This document shows positions 1 to 7,050 of a DNA stretch of 22,920 nucleotides, piece by piece. The stretch is from a virus. Numbering within the stretch: position 1 is the stretch's first letter; each line of letters starts with the position of its first letter. The stretch covers positions 1 through 22,920 of IMG/VR virus record IMGVR_UViG_3300009026_000067; one strand, written 5' to 3'. The translations under genes and the position numbers were made by a program. The notes under the pieces were generated by a model. It was not told where the DNA came from, ran no database searches, and saw only the letters and a program-made list of their open reading frames with translations.

Positions 1-143
1 CGAGTCGCGACGATCCCGCTCTCCTCGGTCGCGACGATCGCCCGTTCGGGGCACGCAGCCCGGAGCGCGGCGTCCATGTGCCGGCCGACGAGGTAGCAGA
101 CGACGAGGGGGGCTTGGCCTTTCTGGACGAGTCGGTACTTCAT
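1..143 (-). CDS. Unknown small protein, 3' end cut off by window edge
   Basis: An open frame begins at ATG 143 and runs off the left edge with no stop, giving 47 visible residues. It starts MKYRLVQKGQAPLVVCYLVG and is preceded by a purine-rich GGTGAGG about 4 bases before the ATG, a fair ribosome-binding site. GC-rich third positions support coding. The first half is hydrophobic (LVVCYLVG) but too short to call a membrane segment. It follows a 9-codon micro-ORF whose stop lies 5 bases upstream. I do not recognise the family. It is the last gene of the co-oriented late cluster that can be seen here. Confidence 0.55.
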   Translation of the reverse strand, partial: MKYRLVQKGQAPLVVCYLVGRHMDAALRAACPERAIVATEESGIVAT

Positions 144-148
144 CTGCC

Positions 149-178
149 TCACCAATTCGCGACGAGCGCGGCCTTCAT
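149..178 (-). CDS. 9-residue micro-ORF (MKAALVANW), possible coupling ORF
   Basis: The frame ATG AAG ... TGG TGA encodes MKAALVANW. Its ATG overlaps the stop of the upstream gene (ATGA at 175-178) and its stop lies 5 bases before the ATG of the next gene at 143. This stop/start arrangement matches the other gene junctions in the window. It could keep ribosomes moving across the gap rather than make a functional peptide. It may also be chance, since it is very short. Confidence 0.25.
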   Translation of the reverse strand: MKAALVANW

Positions 179-444
179 CGGACGAACGGTCCGATCGCGG
201 TTGGCGTCCCCGAGCCCACGACGGTACGGTCGATCCGGATCTCGGTGATGCCTTCGGGGATCTCGTAGATGCCGTCTGCGGAGATCGCCGAGCTGCCGAG
301 GTTCGCAAAGGCGCCACCGCTGCGGATCCGACCCTGCGGCCGCAGCTGTCCGCCGCCGGCGATGCCCTCGACCTGGATCCACTTGTCCACCAGGTTGGCG
401 ACGTCCGTCGGCGTGCCCTGCGTTTGCGAGCTGGGAACGTTCAG
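175..444 (-). CDS. Unknown small protein with unusual or frameshifted start
   Basis: The frame is open from the TGA of the upstream gene (484-486) to the TGA at 175 but contains no ATG. The candidates are CTG at 444, which overlaps the stop of the preceding 9-codon ORF as CTGA and gives 89 residues, and GTG at 390, which gives 71 residues but has no ribosome-binding site. Codons between 444 and 390 have the high-GC third positions of real coding sequence, so I prefer a start at or upstream of 444. A well-placed GGAAGGAAGG precedes ATG 470 in the neighbouring frame, so a one-base indel near 445-455 could also explain the arrangement. The protein has several short beta-prone, Gly-rich stretches and ends TAIGPFVR. 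I do not recognise the family. Confidence 0.5.
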   Translation of the reverse strand: MNVPSSQTQGTPTDVANLVDKWIQVEGIAGGGQLRPQGRIRSGGAFANLGSSAISADGIYEIPEGITEIRIDRTVVGSGTPTAIGPFVR

Positions 445-470
445 AGCCTTGCCTTGGTGTCCTGCAGCAT
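441..470 (-). CDS. 9-residue micro-ORF (MLQDTKARL) with strong RBS
   Basis: ATG 470 is preceded by GGAAGGAAGGACC, the clearest ribosome-binding site in this part of the window, yet the frame ends after nine codons at TGA 441-443. The stop overlaps a CTG in the frame of the next gene (CTGA). Either this is the true 5' end of the 175-444 gene interrupted by a -1 frameshift, or it is a micro-ORF coupled to a non-canonical start. A sequencing indel cannot be excluded. Confidence 0.3.
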   Translation of the reverse strand: MLQDTKARL

Positions 471-483
471 GGTCCTTCCTTCC

Positions 484-795
484 TCACGATCCGTACTCCC
501 CGGCCGGGATCGAGAGCTCCCGGCCCTCGGCCTGCGCGTCGATCCAACGCGCGTTGATCTCCATGCGTGCCATCGGCCCCGGGTCGAGCTCGGCCAGGCG
601 CTCGAAATCCAGCGCGAGCGCCCGCATGCGCATCGCCAGGCCCTCGCACTTCTGCGCCCGGTGCGGCAGTCGGAGCCGTCGGGCTTCGTCCGCGGCCGCG
701 GTCAGCCTCGAGGCCCAGTCCAGGGCGAGGACGCGAAGCACGGGGGCGCTCGAGACGAGCGGGGTGTGCCGCGGCGTCGGCGTCTCGTCAGCCAT
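484..795 (-). CDS. Unknown small helical protein (103 aa)
   Basis: The frame can start at GTG 798 or at the adjacent ATG 795. ATG 795 is preferred because GGAG lies about 7 bases upstream. The start overlaps the end of the upstream gene by 8 bases. The middle (about residues 25-75) is rich in Ala, Arg, Leu and Glu and probably helical, possibly an amphipathic helix or coiled coil. There is no signal peptide or membrane segment. The C-terminus is REGRELSIPAGEYGS-like, short and polar. I do not recognise it. Its position in the accessory end of the late operon suggests a small accessory protein, but no function can be assigned. Confidence 0.6.
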   Translation of the reverse strand: MADETPTPRHTPLVSSAPVLRVLALDWASRLTAAADEARRLRLPHRAQKCEGLAMRMRALALDFERLAELDPGPMARMEINARWIDAQAEGRELSIPAGEYGS

Positions 796-991
796 CACCG
801 TTCTCCGTCGGCGCAGGTGGCGCCAGCGTCGGCGCGCAGGGCGGGACGGTGTCGCGCGGCTCGAGCTCGTCGAAGTCGAACGCGCGCTCGCTCGCCTCGG
901 CCGCGTACAGCACGGCCGTCGCGCTCGAGCGGCGCTCCAGCGGGATGATCCCGGCGTCGACGAGGACCTCGACCGCGCGCGTGGGGTTCAT
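788..991 (-). CDS. Unknown small protein (67 aa)
   Basis: ATG 991 overlaps the stop of the upstream gene as ATGA, the usual junction type in this cluster. The N-terminal half (NPTRAVEVLVDAGIIPLERR) looks like a small helical fold. The C-terminal third is Pro-rich (VPPCAPTLAPPAPTENGDG) and probably disordered. No membrane segment or known motif is visible. Coupling to both neighbours argues that it is translated. Function is unknown. Confidence 0.6.
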   Translation of the reverse strand: MNPTRAVEVLVDAGIIPLERRSSATAVLYAAEASERAFDFDELEPRDTVPPCAPTLAPPAPTENGDG

Positions 992-1182
992 CGCCCGCGG
1001 ATCCTCTTCTTCGCGCGCTCGCGCGCGGCGGTGACGTCCGCCTTCATCCGGGCGACCCAGGCGCGCGCGGTGGCGATCGCGACCTCCTTCGAGACCGCGC
1101 GGTCTGCGCCCGTCTTCTCGGCGATCGCGTCCGCGATCTCGCCTGCGAGCCCGAAGGCGCCATCGAGGAGCTTGTCGATCAC
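988..1182 (-). CDS. Unknown small basic protein (64 aa)
   Basis: The only usable start is GTG 1182, because an in-frame TGA lies at 1210-1212. That GTG overlaps the stop of the upstream 19-codon ORF (GTGA at 1179-1182). The protein is largely Ala-rich and helical (DGAFGLAGEIADAIAEKTGA) and ends in a basic cluster (RERAKKRIRGR). The first 20 residues could form a weakly amphipathic helix but are not hydrophobic enough for a confident membrane call. Location beside the membrane proteins of the left end is compatible with an accessory lysis role, which is speculation. Confidence 0.55.
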   Translation of the reverse strand: MIDKLLDGAFGLAGEIADAIAEKTGADRAVSKEVAIATARAWVARMKADVTAARERAKKRIRGR

Positions 1183-1238
1183 GGGAGCGCCGCCCGGTTC
1201 GTGCGGGCCTCAGCTGCGAGCTCGGGTTGGTGGCTCAT
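1179..1238 (-). CDS. 19-residue micro-ORF bridging two genes
   Basis: ATG 1238 overlaps the stop of the upstream membrane protein gene (ATGA at 1235-1238). The frame encodes MSHQPELAAEARTNRAALP and ends with a TGA that overlaps the GTG start of the next gene (GTGA at 1179-1182). Both ends therefore follow the 4-base overlap rule seen at most other junctions here. Codons have mostly G or C in the third position. The product may be a real microprotein or only a translational bridge. Confidence 0.45.
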   Translation of the reverse strand: MSHQPELAAEARTNRAALP

Positions 1239-1885
1239 CGCGCACCGCCTTCACCGCCGATGCCGCCCTCGACGAGCGCTCCGCACGCCTCGTCGGCCGC
1301 CGTGAGGTCCGCCGGCGTCTCGGCCTTGTCGTAGGCCTGCACGCAGGGGTTCGAGGCGCCACCGCAGCCCGTGAGCACCGCGTAGCCGACGAGCGCTACG
1401 ATGAAGCACCCAATCGCCATGAGCGGTCCGGGCATCTTCGGCGCCGGCGGGACCGACGGGGGGCGCTCGACGTCGGTGAGCGGCGGCTCGGGCGGGATGG
1501 TCGTGCCCGCGCGCACCGCAGCGACGAGACCGAACACCCAGCGGAGCAGGCGCTTTCCGCCCTCGTGTCCGCCGTACGCCGTGAGGTACAGGAGCCCCGC
1601 GTGCTTCGCGAGCAGCGTCGGGTCGGAGTAGCCGACCTGGTAGACGCCGACGGCGATCGAGAGCCCAGGGACGAGCACGGTCGGCGTGGGCCAGCCGACG
1701 AGCTGCGGAAACTGCTTCCGCGCGAGACCGGCACCGGTCACGACGTAGAAGACGCCCATCGTGACGAGCAACGGCCACGAGGTGGTGGGCGGCGGGGGCG
1801 CGTCGGGCACGATGACGGTCTCCTGGCCGTGCGCGAGCGCTGGCGTGAAGACGAGGACGACGAGGAAGAGCAGGAAACGAAACAT
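1235..1885 (-). CDS. Membrane protein with signal peptide and internal lipobox; candidate lysis protein
   Basis: Start ATG 1885 is chosen over the upstream ATG 1906 because AGGAGG lies 6 bases before it and it overlaps the upstream stop as TGATG. The 216-residue product begins with a clear signal sequence (MFRFLLFLVVLVFTPALAHG). Hydrophobic segments follow at about 37-54 and 70-86, and a third at about 155-173 ends in LTGC (171-174), a lipobox-like motif. After it come Cys 181 and Cys 201. Residues 130-155 are Pro-rich. Internal ATGs at 1435 and 1420 could in principle yield a short lipoprotein, but ribosome-binding sites there are weak. Adjacency to a coiled-coil, membrane-anchored protein suggests a holin or spanin-type role. 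This is an inference from topology and place, not from recognised homology. Confidence 0.7.
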   Translation of the reverse strand: MFRFLLFLVVLVFTPALAHGQETVIVPDAPPPPTTSWPLLVTMGVFYVVTGAGLARKQFPQLVGWPTPTVLVPGLSIAVGVYQVGYSDPTLLAKHAGLLYLTAYGGHEGGKRLLRWVFGLVAAVRAGTTIPPEPPLTDVERPPSVPPAPKMPGPLMAIGCFIVALVGYAVLTGCGGASNPCVQAYDKAETPADLTAADEACGALVEGGIGGEGGAR

Positions 1886-2418
1886 CACAGACCTCCTGGT
1901 GAGCACGCGTAGAACTGGCTGGCCGCCGCGACGCAGGCAGCGACGAAGACGAGGACGGCAGCCCGACCGATCGTCGGCAGGTGGACACGCACGACGCCAA
2001 GGGCCTCGCGCCGGAGCTCGCGGAGCTCGTCGCCGGCGGGTGGGTTCGCCAAGATGGCTTTCGATGCCGCAGCGGCCTGGTCGAGCGCGGTCTGCAGCTG
2101 CTCCTCCGTCCTCGACTGCCGCTCGCCGAGCGCCACGACCGCGTGCTTCGCGCCCGACGCCTTGCGCCCGACGCTCTGCACCTGGCGCTCGAGCTCGGCG
2201 TCGCGCTCGGTGCTGATCTTGAGCGCGGTCGCGAGCGCGTCGATCTTCTCGTTCAGCGCAGCGAAGCCGGCGTCGACCTTTGCCTCGATATCGCGCAGCA
2301 GCTGCCGATCGCTGCGAACGTCCTCGATAGCGGCATCCGCCTTCTCGGCGGCGTCCTCCGCAACCCGCTCGGCGCGCGCGAGGCGGGCGTGGAGCTCGAT
2401 GGGAGCACGGATCGTCAT
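1885..2418 (-). CDS. Coiled-coil protein with C-terminal membrane anchor (XhlA-like topology)
   Basis: ATG 2418 shares its A with the TGA of the tail fibre gene (TGATG), giving 177 residues. Residues about 5-110 are charged, Ala/Glu/Lys/Arg-rich heptad-like sequence (including ERVAEDAAEKADAAIEDV and EKIDALATALKI), consistent with a long coiled coil. Residues about 150-170 (AAVLVFVAACVAAASQF) form one membrane segment, followed by a short tail CSPGGL. A coiled coil followed by a C-terminal membrane helix is the layout of XhlA-type holin partners, although this protein is longer than usual members. Its place between the fibre and a multi-spanning membrane protein fits a lysis or membrane-associated role. 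Family assignment is tentative. Confidence 0.7.
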   Translation of the reverse strand: MTIRAPIELHARLARAERVAEDAAEKADAAIEDVRSDRQLLRDIEAKVDAGFAALNEKIDALATALKISTERDAELERQVQSVGRKASGAKHAVVALGERQSRTEEQLQTALDQAAAASKAILANPPAGDELRELRREALGVVRVHLPTIGRAAVLVFVAACVAAASQFYACSPGGL

Positions 2419-4457
2419 CAGTGCTCGCTCACTTTCACTTCGATCCAGCACGACCATCGAAGGTCGTCGGTCTTCGCCTGCGTCACCCGGAAGACTGGAT
2501 CGCCGGAATCGAGGGCCGCGCTGAAGGTCGAGTTGACGCCACCCGTCGTGTCCTCGTCGGTGCCCGGGTTGTCGACGGCGCCGACCGTGAGCGTGCCGCT
2601 CGTCTTGCGCACCGCGAACTTGCGAAACGCTCGATGGTGCGAGTTGTTCGTCACGTCATAGCCGTGGACGTCGACCGTGACCGTCGCCAGGCAGTTTCCA
2701 GCCGGAAACGTCGCAGCGGGGATGCGGGCGATGATCTGGTTCGCCGTCGTGACCTGCACCTGCGCTCCGTCCTCGATGAGGATGCGCTTTCGGCTCGTCC
2801 CGGTGCTTCGGCGCGAGACGTAGGCGAAGCCGTCGACGGTCTTGTTCGGCTCGCGCGCCGTAAGCTGCCCAGACTCCGACCACCAGTAGGCACCGGTCGT
2901 CGGGTTGCCGGTCGGCGTGGCCGTTCGGTCGCGAACGAAGCCGATCCCCTCTCCCGCGTTCCAAGAGCCCGGGCTCGCGTGCAGCCCGACGTTGCCAGTC
3001 TTGCCCGCGCCAGTCTTCGAGCCACCGGAGATCTCGACGTGCCCGCCGTCAGCGTCGGTCCCAGAGCCGTTACCGCCACGAACGCTCGCGAGGCCTCCAG
3101 TCTTGCCCTCGCCACCGAAGACGCCGACAGCGCCGCCGACACCTGCAGCATTCGTCGTCTTCTGCGCGCGGATGGTGACCGCAGCGGCGGTGGCGCCAGC
3201 GCCGTCAGCGAAATCCAGGAGGAAGGCGGTCGGCCCGTTTGCGAAACGGAACCTGGTCTCGCCGTCCGCGTCGAGGTGCTCGGTGAGGACGACCGTCCCG
3301 ACCTCTCGGTGGAAGATGTCGCGGTTGCTCCCGTGCCCCAGGTAGAGATCCGTGTTCGGCTGGAGCGCGACGAGCGTGGAGCTGGACTCGATACCGACAG
3401 ACGCGCCGCGAATGGTCAACGCGTTGGTGCCGCCCGCGGCTCCTCCGTAGAGGGCCGAGGTACCCGCACCGATCTCGTACATGGTGAAGATCTTCGTGCC
3501 GTCTTCGCGCTCCAGGTACAGCGGAGCCGTCGCACCGGTCACCGGCACCCCAAGCTTCACCCGGACCGCGCCAGCTGAGTTGGTTCCGCCTGTTCCGCCG
3601 AGTCCGCCAGCGAGAATCAGGTCACCTCCCACCGCACCCGCCGCGCCGCGCTGGCCAGCAATCGTTGTCGCGGCGCCCGCGCCGCTCCCGTCCTGGACCC
3701 ATCCCACGGTCAGGGACGTGCAAGCCGCATCAACGGTCAGCGCGCATGCCGCTCCGGTCGCGACGGCGAGCCCGGTGGCCCCGTTGTCGATTCTCACGAC
3801 CGCGGTGGTCGGATCGAGTTGCAGCCTCGGACCGGTCGCTGATGCGAGCTCGGCGTAGACGTTGAATGCGGTGTCAGGGTCGAGGCCGCCGATCGCGTAC
3901 TGGTCAATCGCGAGCCCACCTGCCGAAGGGCGGCGGACGAAGAAGATGCCGGAGCTCGCGTCGACAAGCCTGGTGCGGCTCGCGTGTGCACCCGGGTCGA
4001 CAGTCTGGACGAGCTCGACGAAGCCGAACGCGCAACGCGCAGATGCATCTCTCGAGCAGAGGGTGTTCGGCGTCGCCTCCGGGGTCCCCGTCGCAAGCGC
4101 TGCGACCGCCGCGTCGAGGGCGAGCTTGTCCGCGCCCGACATGAAACCAGCAGTCGGCGTACCACCCCCGACCGCGACCGCGTGCAGCGAGCCGCCGCCG
4201 CGGTTGCCGTGCGCGTGCACGTGGTCGGATCGCGCGAAGGTGGTGCCCACGCCGACGGCACCCGCGCTGTTCGTGACCTCCGCCGGCGTCGTCGAACTCG
4301 GCGACGAGCCCGAGACCGTGACGTCGAGCCGGTTCTGCGCCGCGTTGTCCACCACGGTCGCGCCCGATACGAAGTTGAGCTTCGGGCGTGCCGGCTTCGC
4401 GACGCCGGCCTCGAGGATGTCCTTGATCCCGAAGAGCAGCGTGTCGAGCCAGCTCAT
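2418..4457 (-). CDS. Tail fibre / receptor-binding protein (679 aa)
   Basis: ATG 4457 overlaps the previous stop (ATGA). The N-terminus (about 1-50) is a probable attachment domain. Next is a fibre-type segment with FARSDHVHAHG (75-84), the HxH repeat common in phage fibres, which in trimeric fibres can bind metal along the shaft. Gly-rich stretches at about 262-300 (AVGGDLILAGGLGG) and 440-495 (VRGGNGSGTDADGG, VEISGGSKTGAGKTG) look like two related repeats forming beta-rich shaft elements. The C-terminal 150 residues contain alternating beta-type sequence with few Gly repeats and probably form the receptor-binding head. No separate chaperone or tail fibre assembly gene is visible. Position after the baseplate genes fits the fibre of a Mu-like myovirus. 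The receptor is unknown. Confidence 0.85.
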   Translation of the reverse strand: MSWLDTLLFGIKDILEAGVAKPARPKLNFVSGATVVDNAAQNRLDVTVSGSSPSSTTPAEVTNSAGAVGVGTTFARSDHVHAHGNRGGGSLHAVAVGGGTPTAGFMSGADKLALDAAVAALATGTPEATPNTLCSRDASARCAFGFVELVQTVDPGAHASRTRLVDASSGIFFVRRPSAGGLAIDQYAIGGLDPDTAFNVYAELASATGPRLQLDPTTAVVRIDNGATGLAVATGAACALTVDAACTSLTVGWVQDGSGAGAATTIAGQRGAAGAVGGDLILAGGLGGTGGTNSAGAVRVKLGVPVTGATAPLYLEREDGTKIFTMYEIGAGTSALYGGAAGGTNALTIRGASVGIESSSTLVALQPNTDLYLGHGSNRDIFHREVGTVVLTEHLDADGETRFRFANGPTAFLLDFADGAGATAAAVTIRAQKTTNAAGVGGAVGVFGGEGKTGGLASVRGGNGSGTDADGGHVEISGGSKTGAGKTGNVGLHASPGSWNAGEGIGFVRDRTATPTGNPTTGAYWWSESGQLTAREPNKTVDGFAYVSRRSTGTSRKRILIEDGAQVQVTTANQIIARIPAATFPAGNCLATVTVDVHGYDVTNNSHHRAFRKFAVRKTSGTLTVGAVDNPGTDEDTTGGVNSTFSAALDSGDPVFRVTQAKTDDLRWSCWIEVKVSEH

Positions 4458-5080
4458 CCGGCCCCCTTGTCGATGTTGGCGAGGGTGAAGTCGACCTCGA
4501 TGCCGAGCACGCGGAGGCCTGCGATCGCGTTGCCTTGGCTCTCGCCCTGGACGCGCACGCGGTAGACCCGGTTCGCTCTCGAGACCACGTGGTTGATGGC
4601 CGCGAGCGTGATGACGTGCCGGAGCTCGTACTGCGGCAGCACCACGATGTCCGACTGCGTTCCGACCGTCGTCGCGGCGTCGCCGGACGGCTGGTAGTGG
4701 ATGAGCTGCAGGAACGGCACGCCGACCGGCATCGCGCCGTGTCCAGCGACGGGGTCGATCGTCGCCCGGATGGTGTTGATCGTCGCCCCATCCGGGATGT
4801 CGATCGCGATCGTCGGCGCCTTCACGCCCGCGGAGATGTCGACCTGCGAGAGCGACCCGTTGAGATCGATCGTCCAGTCCGATGGATCGTAGTCCCAGCG
4901 ACCGAAGGCGCGCGTGATGGCTCCGCCGACCGCGAGGGCCTTGAGGCGAGCGATGTCGTCCGCCATCCCCTCGCCCGGGACGTTGTAGTCGGCCGCCTTG
5001 GGGGGCCCGTCGCCGTCGTCGGGGAAGGTGTAGGACGCGAGGACCGCGCCGGCCGGGTTACCGTTGTAGACGTGGCTCAT
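4454..5080 (-). CDS. Unknown baseplate- or fibre-associated protein (208 aa)
   Basis: ATG 5080 overlaps the stop of the gp48-like gene (ATGA) and the stop overlaps the fibre start (ATGA), so it is coupled on both sides. The sequence is mostly beta-prone (for example VDISAGVKAPTIAIDIPDGA, RVYRVRVQGES) with no membrane segment and no motif I recognise. Residues about 60-200 read like a single beta-sandwich domain. Lying between the gp48/gpI-like protein and the fibre, it may connect the fibre to the baseplate. That role is inferred from location only. Confidence 0.75.
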   Translation of the reverse strand: MSHVYNGNPAGAVLASYTFPDDGDGPPKAADYNVPGEGMADDIARLKALAVGGAITRAFGRWDYDPSDWTIDLNGSLSQVDISAGVKAPTIAIDIPDGATINTIRATIDPVAGHGAMPVGVPFLQLIHYQPSGDAATTVGTQSDIVVLPQYELRHVITLAAINHVVSRANRVYRVRVQGESQGNAIAGLRVLGIEVDFTLANIDKGAG

Positions 5081-5877
5081 GAGGTACCTGCCCAGTAGCG
5101 AGCGGTGGAAAGGCGCGACGGCACGTAGGTGCCCGCGACGACCTTGGCGTCGTTCCCCCAGAGCCCATCGGGCAGCGGCGCGCCCGGCGGGTCCGTTGGG
5201 TCGAACGAGGCCGCGTCGAAGGCGATGATGATCTTGATGCAGCGCGTGCCGGCGGGCTTCCACTCGCGCACGAGCTGCCGGATGGCGACGACCTGCTCGA
5301 TCGTCGCGGTCGTGCCGCGCGTCGCCGTCGGGGCGAGGCCGTAGCCGCCGCCGTAGAGCTGCGCCGTATTGTAGCTCGGCCCCTCGGTGAACACGCCGCT
5401 CGCGAGCGGATAGATGATGACCCAGAACCGCGACCACTTCTGCGGCGGCTCGCCGTCCCAGTCCCAGTTGCCCTGCTTCCGATGGATCTCGATCGTGCCG
5501 TCGGGCTCGCGCGTGAACCACGTGCCTTTGTGCGAGACCGTGCGGATACGGACCTCGAACGGCGAGAGGTAGCCCGCGAGCTGCTCGAGCATCGCGACGG
5601 GGTTGCCTGCGATGCGCCAGGAGTCGAGCCACTTGAGGAGGCGGACCTGGTAGGCCGCGTCGGTCTCCGCGAAGCCGCGGACGATGCGCCGATCGCGACC
5701 GATCGCGCCGAGCGCCGTCGGCGTGCCCTTCTGCGGGAAGCGAGCACGAACGCCCTGCAGCATCCACTCCGTGACCCCGTCGACGAGGACGCCCGGCGCG
5801 TAGAGGTACTTCTCGCCCCACTCCCGGCGCAGCCAGGGCGGCGAGATCTCGCGGATGAAGTCGCGAAAGCGGATCAC
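5077..5877 (-). CDS. Mu gp48 / P2 gpI-like baseplate protein (266 aa)
   Basis: GTG 5877 overlaps the baseplate J stop (GTGA). The N-terminal part has the general form of P2 gpI / Mu gp48 tail proteins, which attach fibres to the outer baseplate: an acidic/aromatic start (RDFIREISPPWLRREWGEKYLY), a segment on tail-tip geometry (DAAYQVRLLKWLDSWRIAGNP, about 73-93), and a C-terminal CIKIIIAFD strand (about 222-230). The match is by order and character rather than a strong motif. Position directly after gp47 is the conserved place of this family. Confidence 0.7.
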   Translation of the reverse strand: MIRFRDFIREISPPWLRREWGEKYLYAPGVLVDGVTEWMLQGVRARFPQKGTPTALGAIGRDRRIVRGFAETDAAYQVRLLKWLDSWRIAGNPVAMLEQLAGYLSPFEVRIRTVSHKGTWFTREPDGTIEIHRKQGNWDWDGEPPQKWSRFWVIIYPLASGVFTEGPSYNTAQLYGGGYGLAPTATRGTTATIEQVVAIRQLVREWKPAGTRCIKIIIAFDAASFDPTDPPGAPLPDGLWGNDAKVVAGTYVPSRLSTARYWAGTS

Positions 5878-7049
5878 GTCGCCCCCGGTGGCAAGACCTG
5901 CACGACGTTCGTCGTCACGGTCCCGAGCGTGACGACCTCGTTCTGCGCGAGGACCTCGTCGGCAGCGGGGAGCGTGACGACGGCCTGGTAGATGGGCCCG
6001 CGCTGGTCGGTCGTCGATCCCGAGGCCTTGATCTCGCCCTCAAGTGCGTTCACGTGCACGCCCGCAGTCGGAGGGATCTTGTTGCCCCCGATCGGGATGG
6101 TCGGGACGTAGCCGACGAGCCGCTCGTCGACGAGCGTCTGGACGTTCGCGTTCGTGAGGTTCGCGCTCGTGTAGACGTAGACGGTGCTCGTCACGTTGAG
6201 CGGGTGCGCCACGGCCGAGAGGACGGTGCAGTCGATGCAGAGCGGCACCGCGAGCTTGTCGATGGCGTTCTGCACCTTCGCGACGTCGGGCGCGGAGATC
6301 GGCCCCGTCGGCCCGGCGATGTAGAGCGTCACGTCCCCGGTGTCCGAGTCCTCGATCGGGAGCGTCCGGGTGACGACGACGCCGCCGTTCAGCTCGAAGG
6401 TCTTCGCGACGTACTCGTACGCGGCGGTCGGCCCGTTCGGCGACAGGCTTCCGAGCTTCGCCCGGCAGCGCACGCGGAGCTCCGGGTCGGTCTCGTCGTC
6501 GATGCCGATCACCGCGGCCGCGTTGGTGCACGTGACGCCGGGCAGCGGCGGCTCGAGCTGGCTGATCATGGCTGCTGCCGACGAGCTCGCCGAGCCGACC
6601 TCGAGCGCCTGGATCGGGAACGTGAGCCCGACCTGGAGCGGGTTGAGCGTCTGCAGCGTGGTGTTCGTGTAGAGCTTTTTGTTCGTCGGGTTGAGGAACC
6701 GCCCTTGGAACGGCTGGAAGGTGTAGAGGCCGCCGCCCGAGTTGTTCAGCGTCAGCTCGCCGGTCGCGAAGGTCGCCTTGCGCTTGGTGACGCCGTAGAC
6801 CTGCTCGGCGACGACCTCGAGCATGACGCCCGTCGCGTAGTCGAGGAACCCCGACGCGGTGACGAGCACCATCGCGTCGGTGAACGGCGCGAGCAGGCGG
6901 CAGAAGAGGACCACGAGCGTCCTGATGACCGCGGCGGCCTGCCACGACGTCACTGGGAACCCGAGCGAGGTGAGAACGGAGAACGCCGTCGTCTTCAGCT
7001 CGTCGACGGTCAGCTTCTTCATGAGCTGGTCGATCGGGAGGAGCGCCAT
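5874..7049 (-). CDS. Baseplate J-like wedge protein (Mu gp47-like, 391 aa)
   Basis: ATG 7049 lies one base after the previous TGA. Length and layout fit the baseplate J family (T4 gp6 relatives): a helical N-terminus (LMKKLTVDELKTTAFSVLTS), a beta-rich middle with GVTKRKATFATGELTLNN, the typical ETDPELRVRCRAKL segment (about 186-199) followed by GPTAAYEYVAKTF, and a C-terminal beta domain (NVTSTVYVY, about 277-285). In the virion it builds the wedge ring around the hub that triggers sheath contraction. It sits between gp46-like and gp48-like genes exactly as in Mu. Confidence 0.9.
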   Translation of the reverse strand: MALLPIDQLMKKLTVDELKTTAFSVLTSLGFPVTSWQAAAVIRTLVVLFCRLLAPFTDAMVLVTASGFLDYATGVMLEVVAEQVYGVTKRKATFATGELTLNNSGGGLYTFQPFQGRFLNPTNKKLYTNTTLQTLNPLQVGLTFPIQALEVGSASSSAAAMISQLEPPLPGVTCTNAAAVIGIDDETDPELRVRCRAKLGSLSPNGPTAAYEYVAKTFELNGGVVVTRTLPIEDSDTGDVTLYIAGPTGPISAPDVAKVQNAIDKLAVPLCIDCTVLSAVAHPLNVTSTVYVYTSANLTNANVQTLVDERLVGYVPTIPIGGNKIPPTAGVHVNALEGEIKASGSTTDQRGPIYQAVVTLPAADEVLAQNEVVTLGTVTTNVVQVLPPGAT

Positions 7050-7050
7050 T

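Noticed and set aside
98-106. Placeholder for an unusual Walker A in the large terminase (residues 98-106, SGHKCGKST)
   Set aside because: The His and Cys within the loop are not standard, but the loop keeps the GKS/T core and the fold context, and such variants occur in large terminases. The coordinates given are protein residues, not bases; the DNA lies within 20207-21835.
269-1912. 547-codon plus-strand frame
   Set aside because: It is antisense to several small coupled genes and has Arg-rich, low-complexity composition. The minus-strand genes have ribosome-binding sites and overlapping starts.
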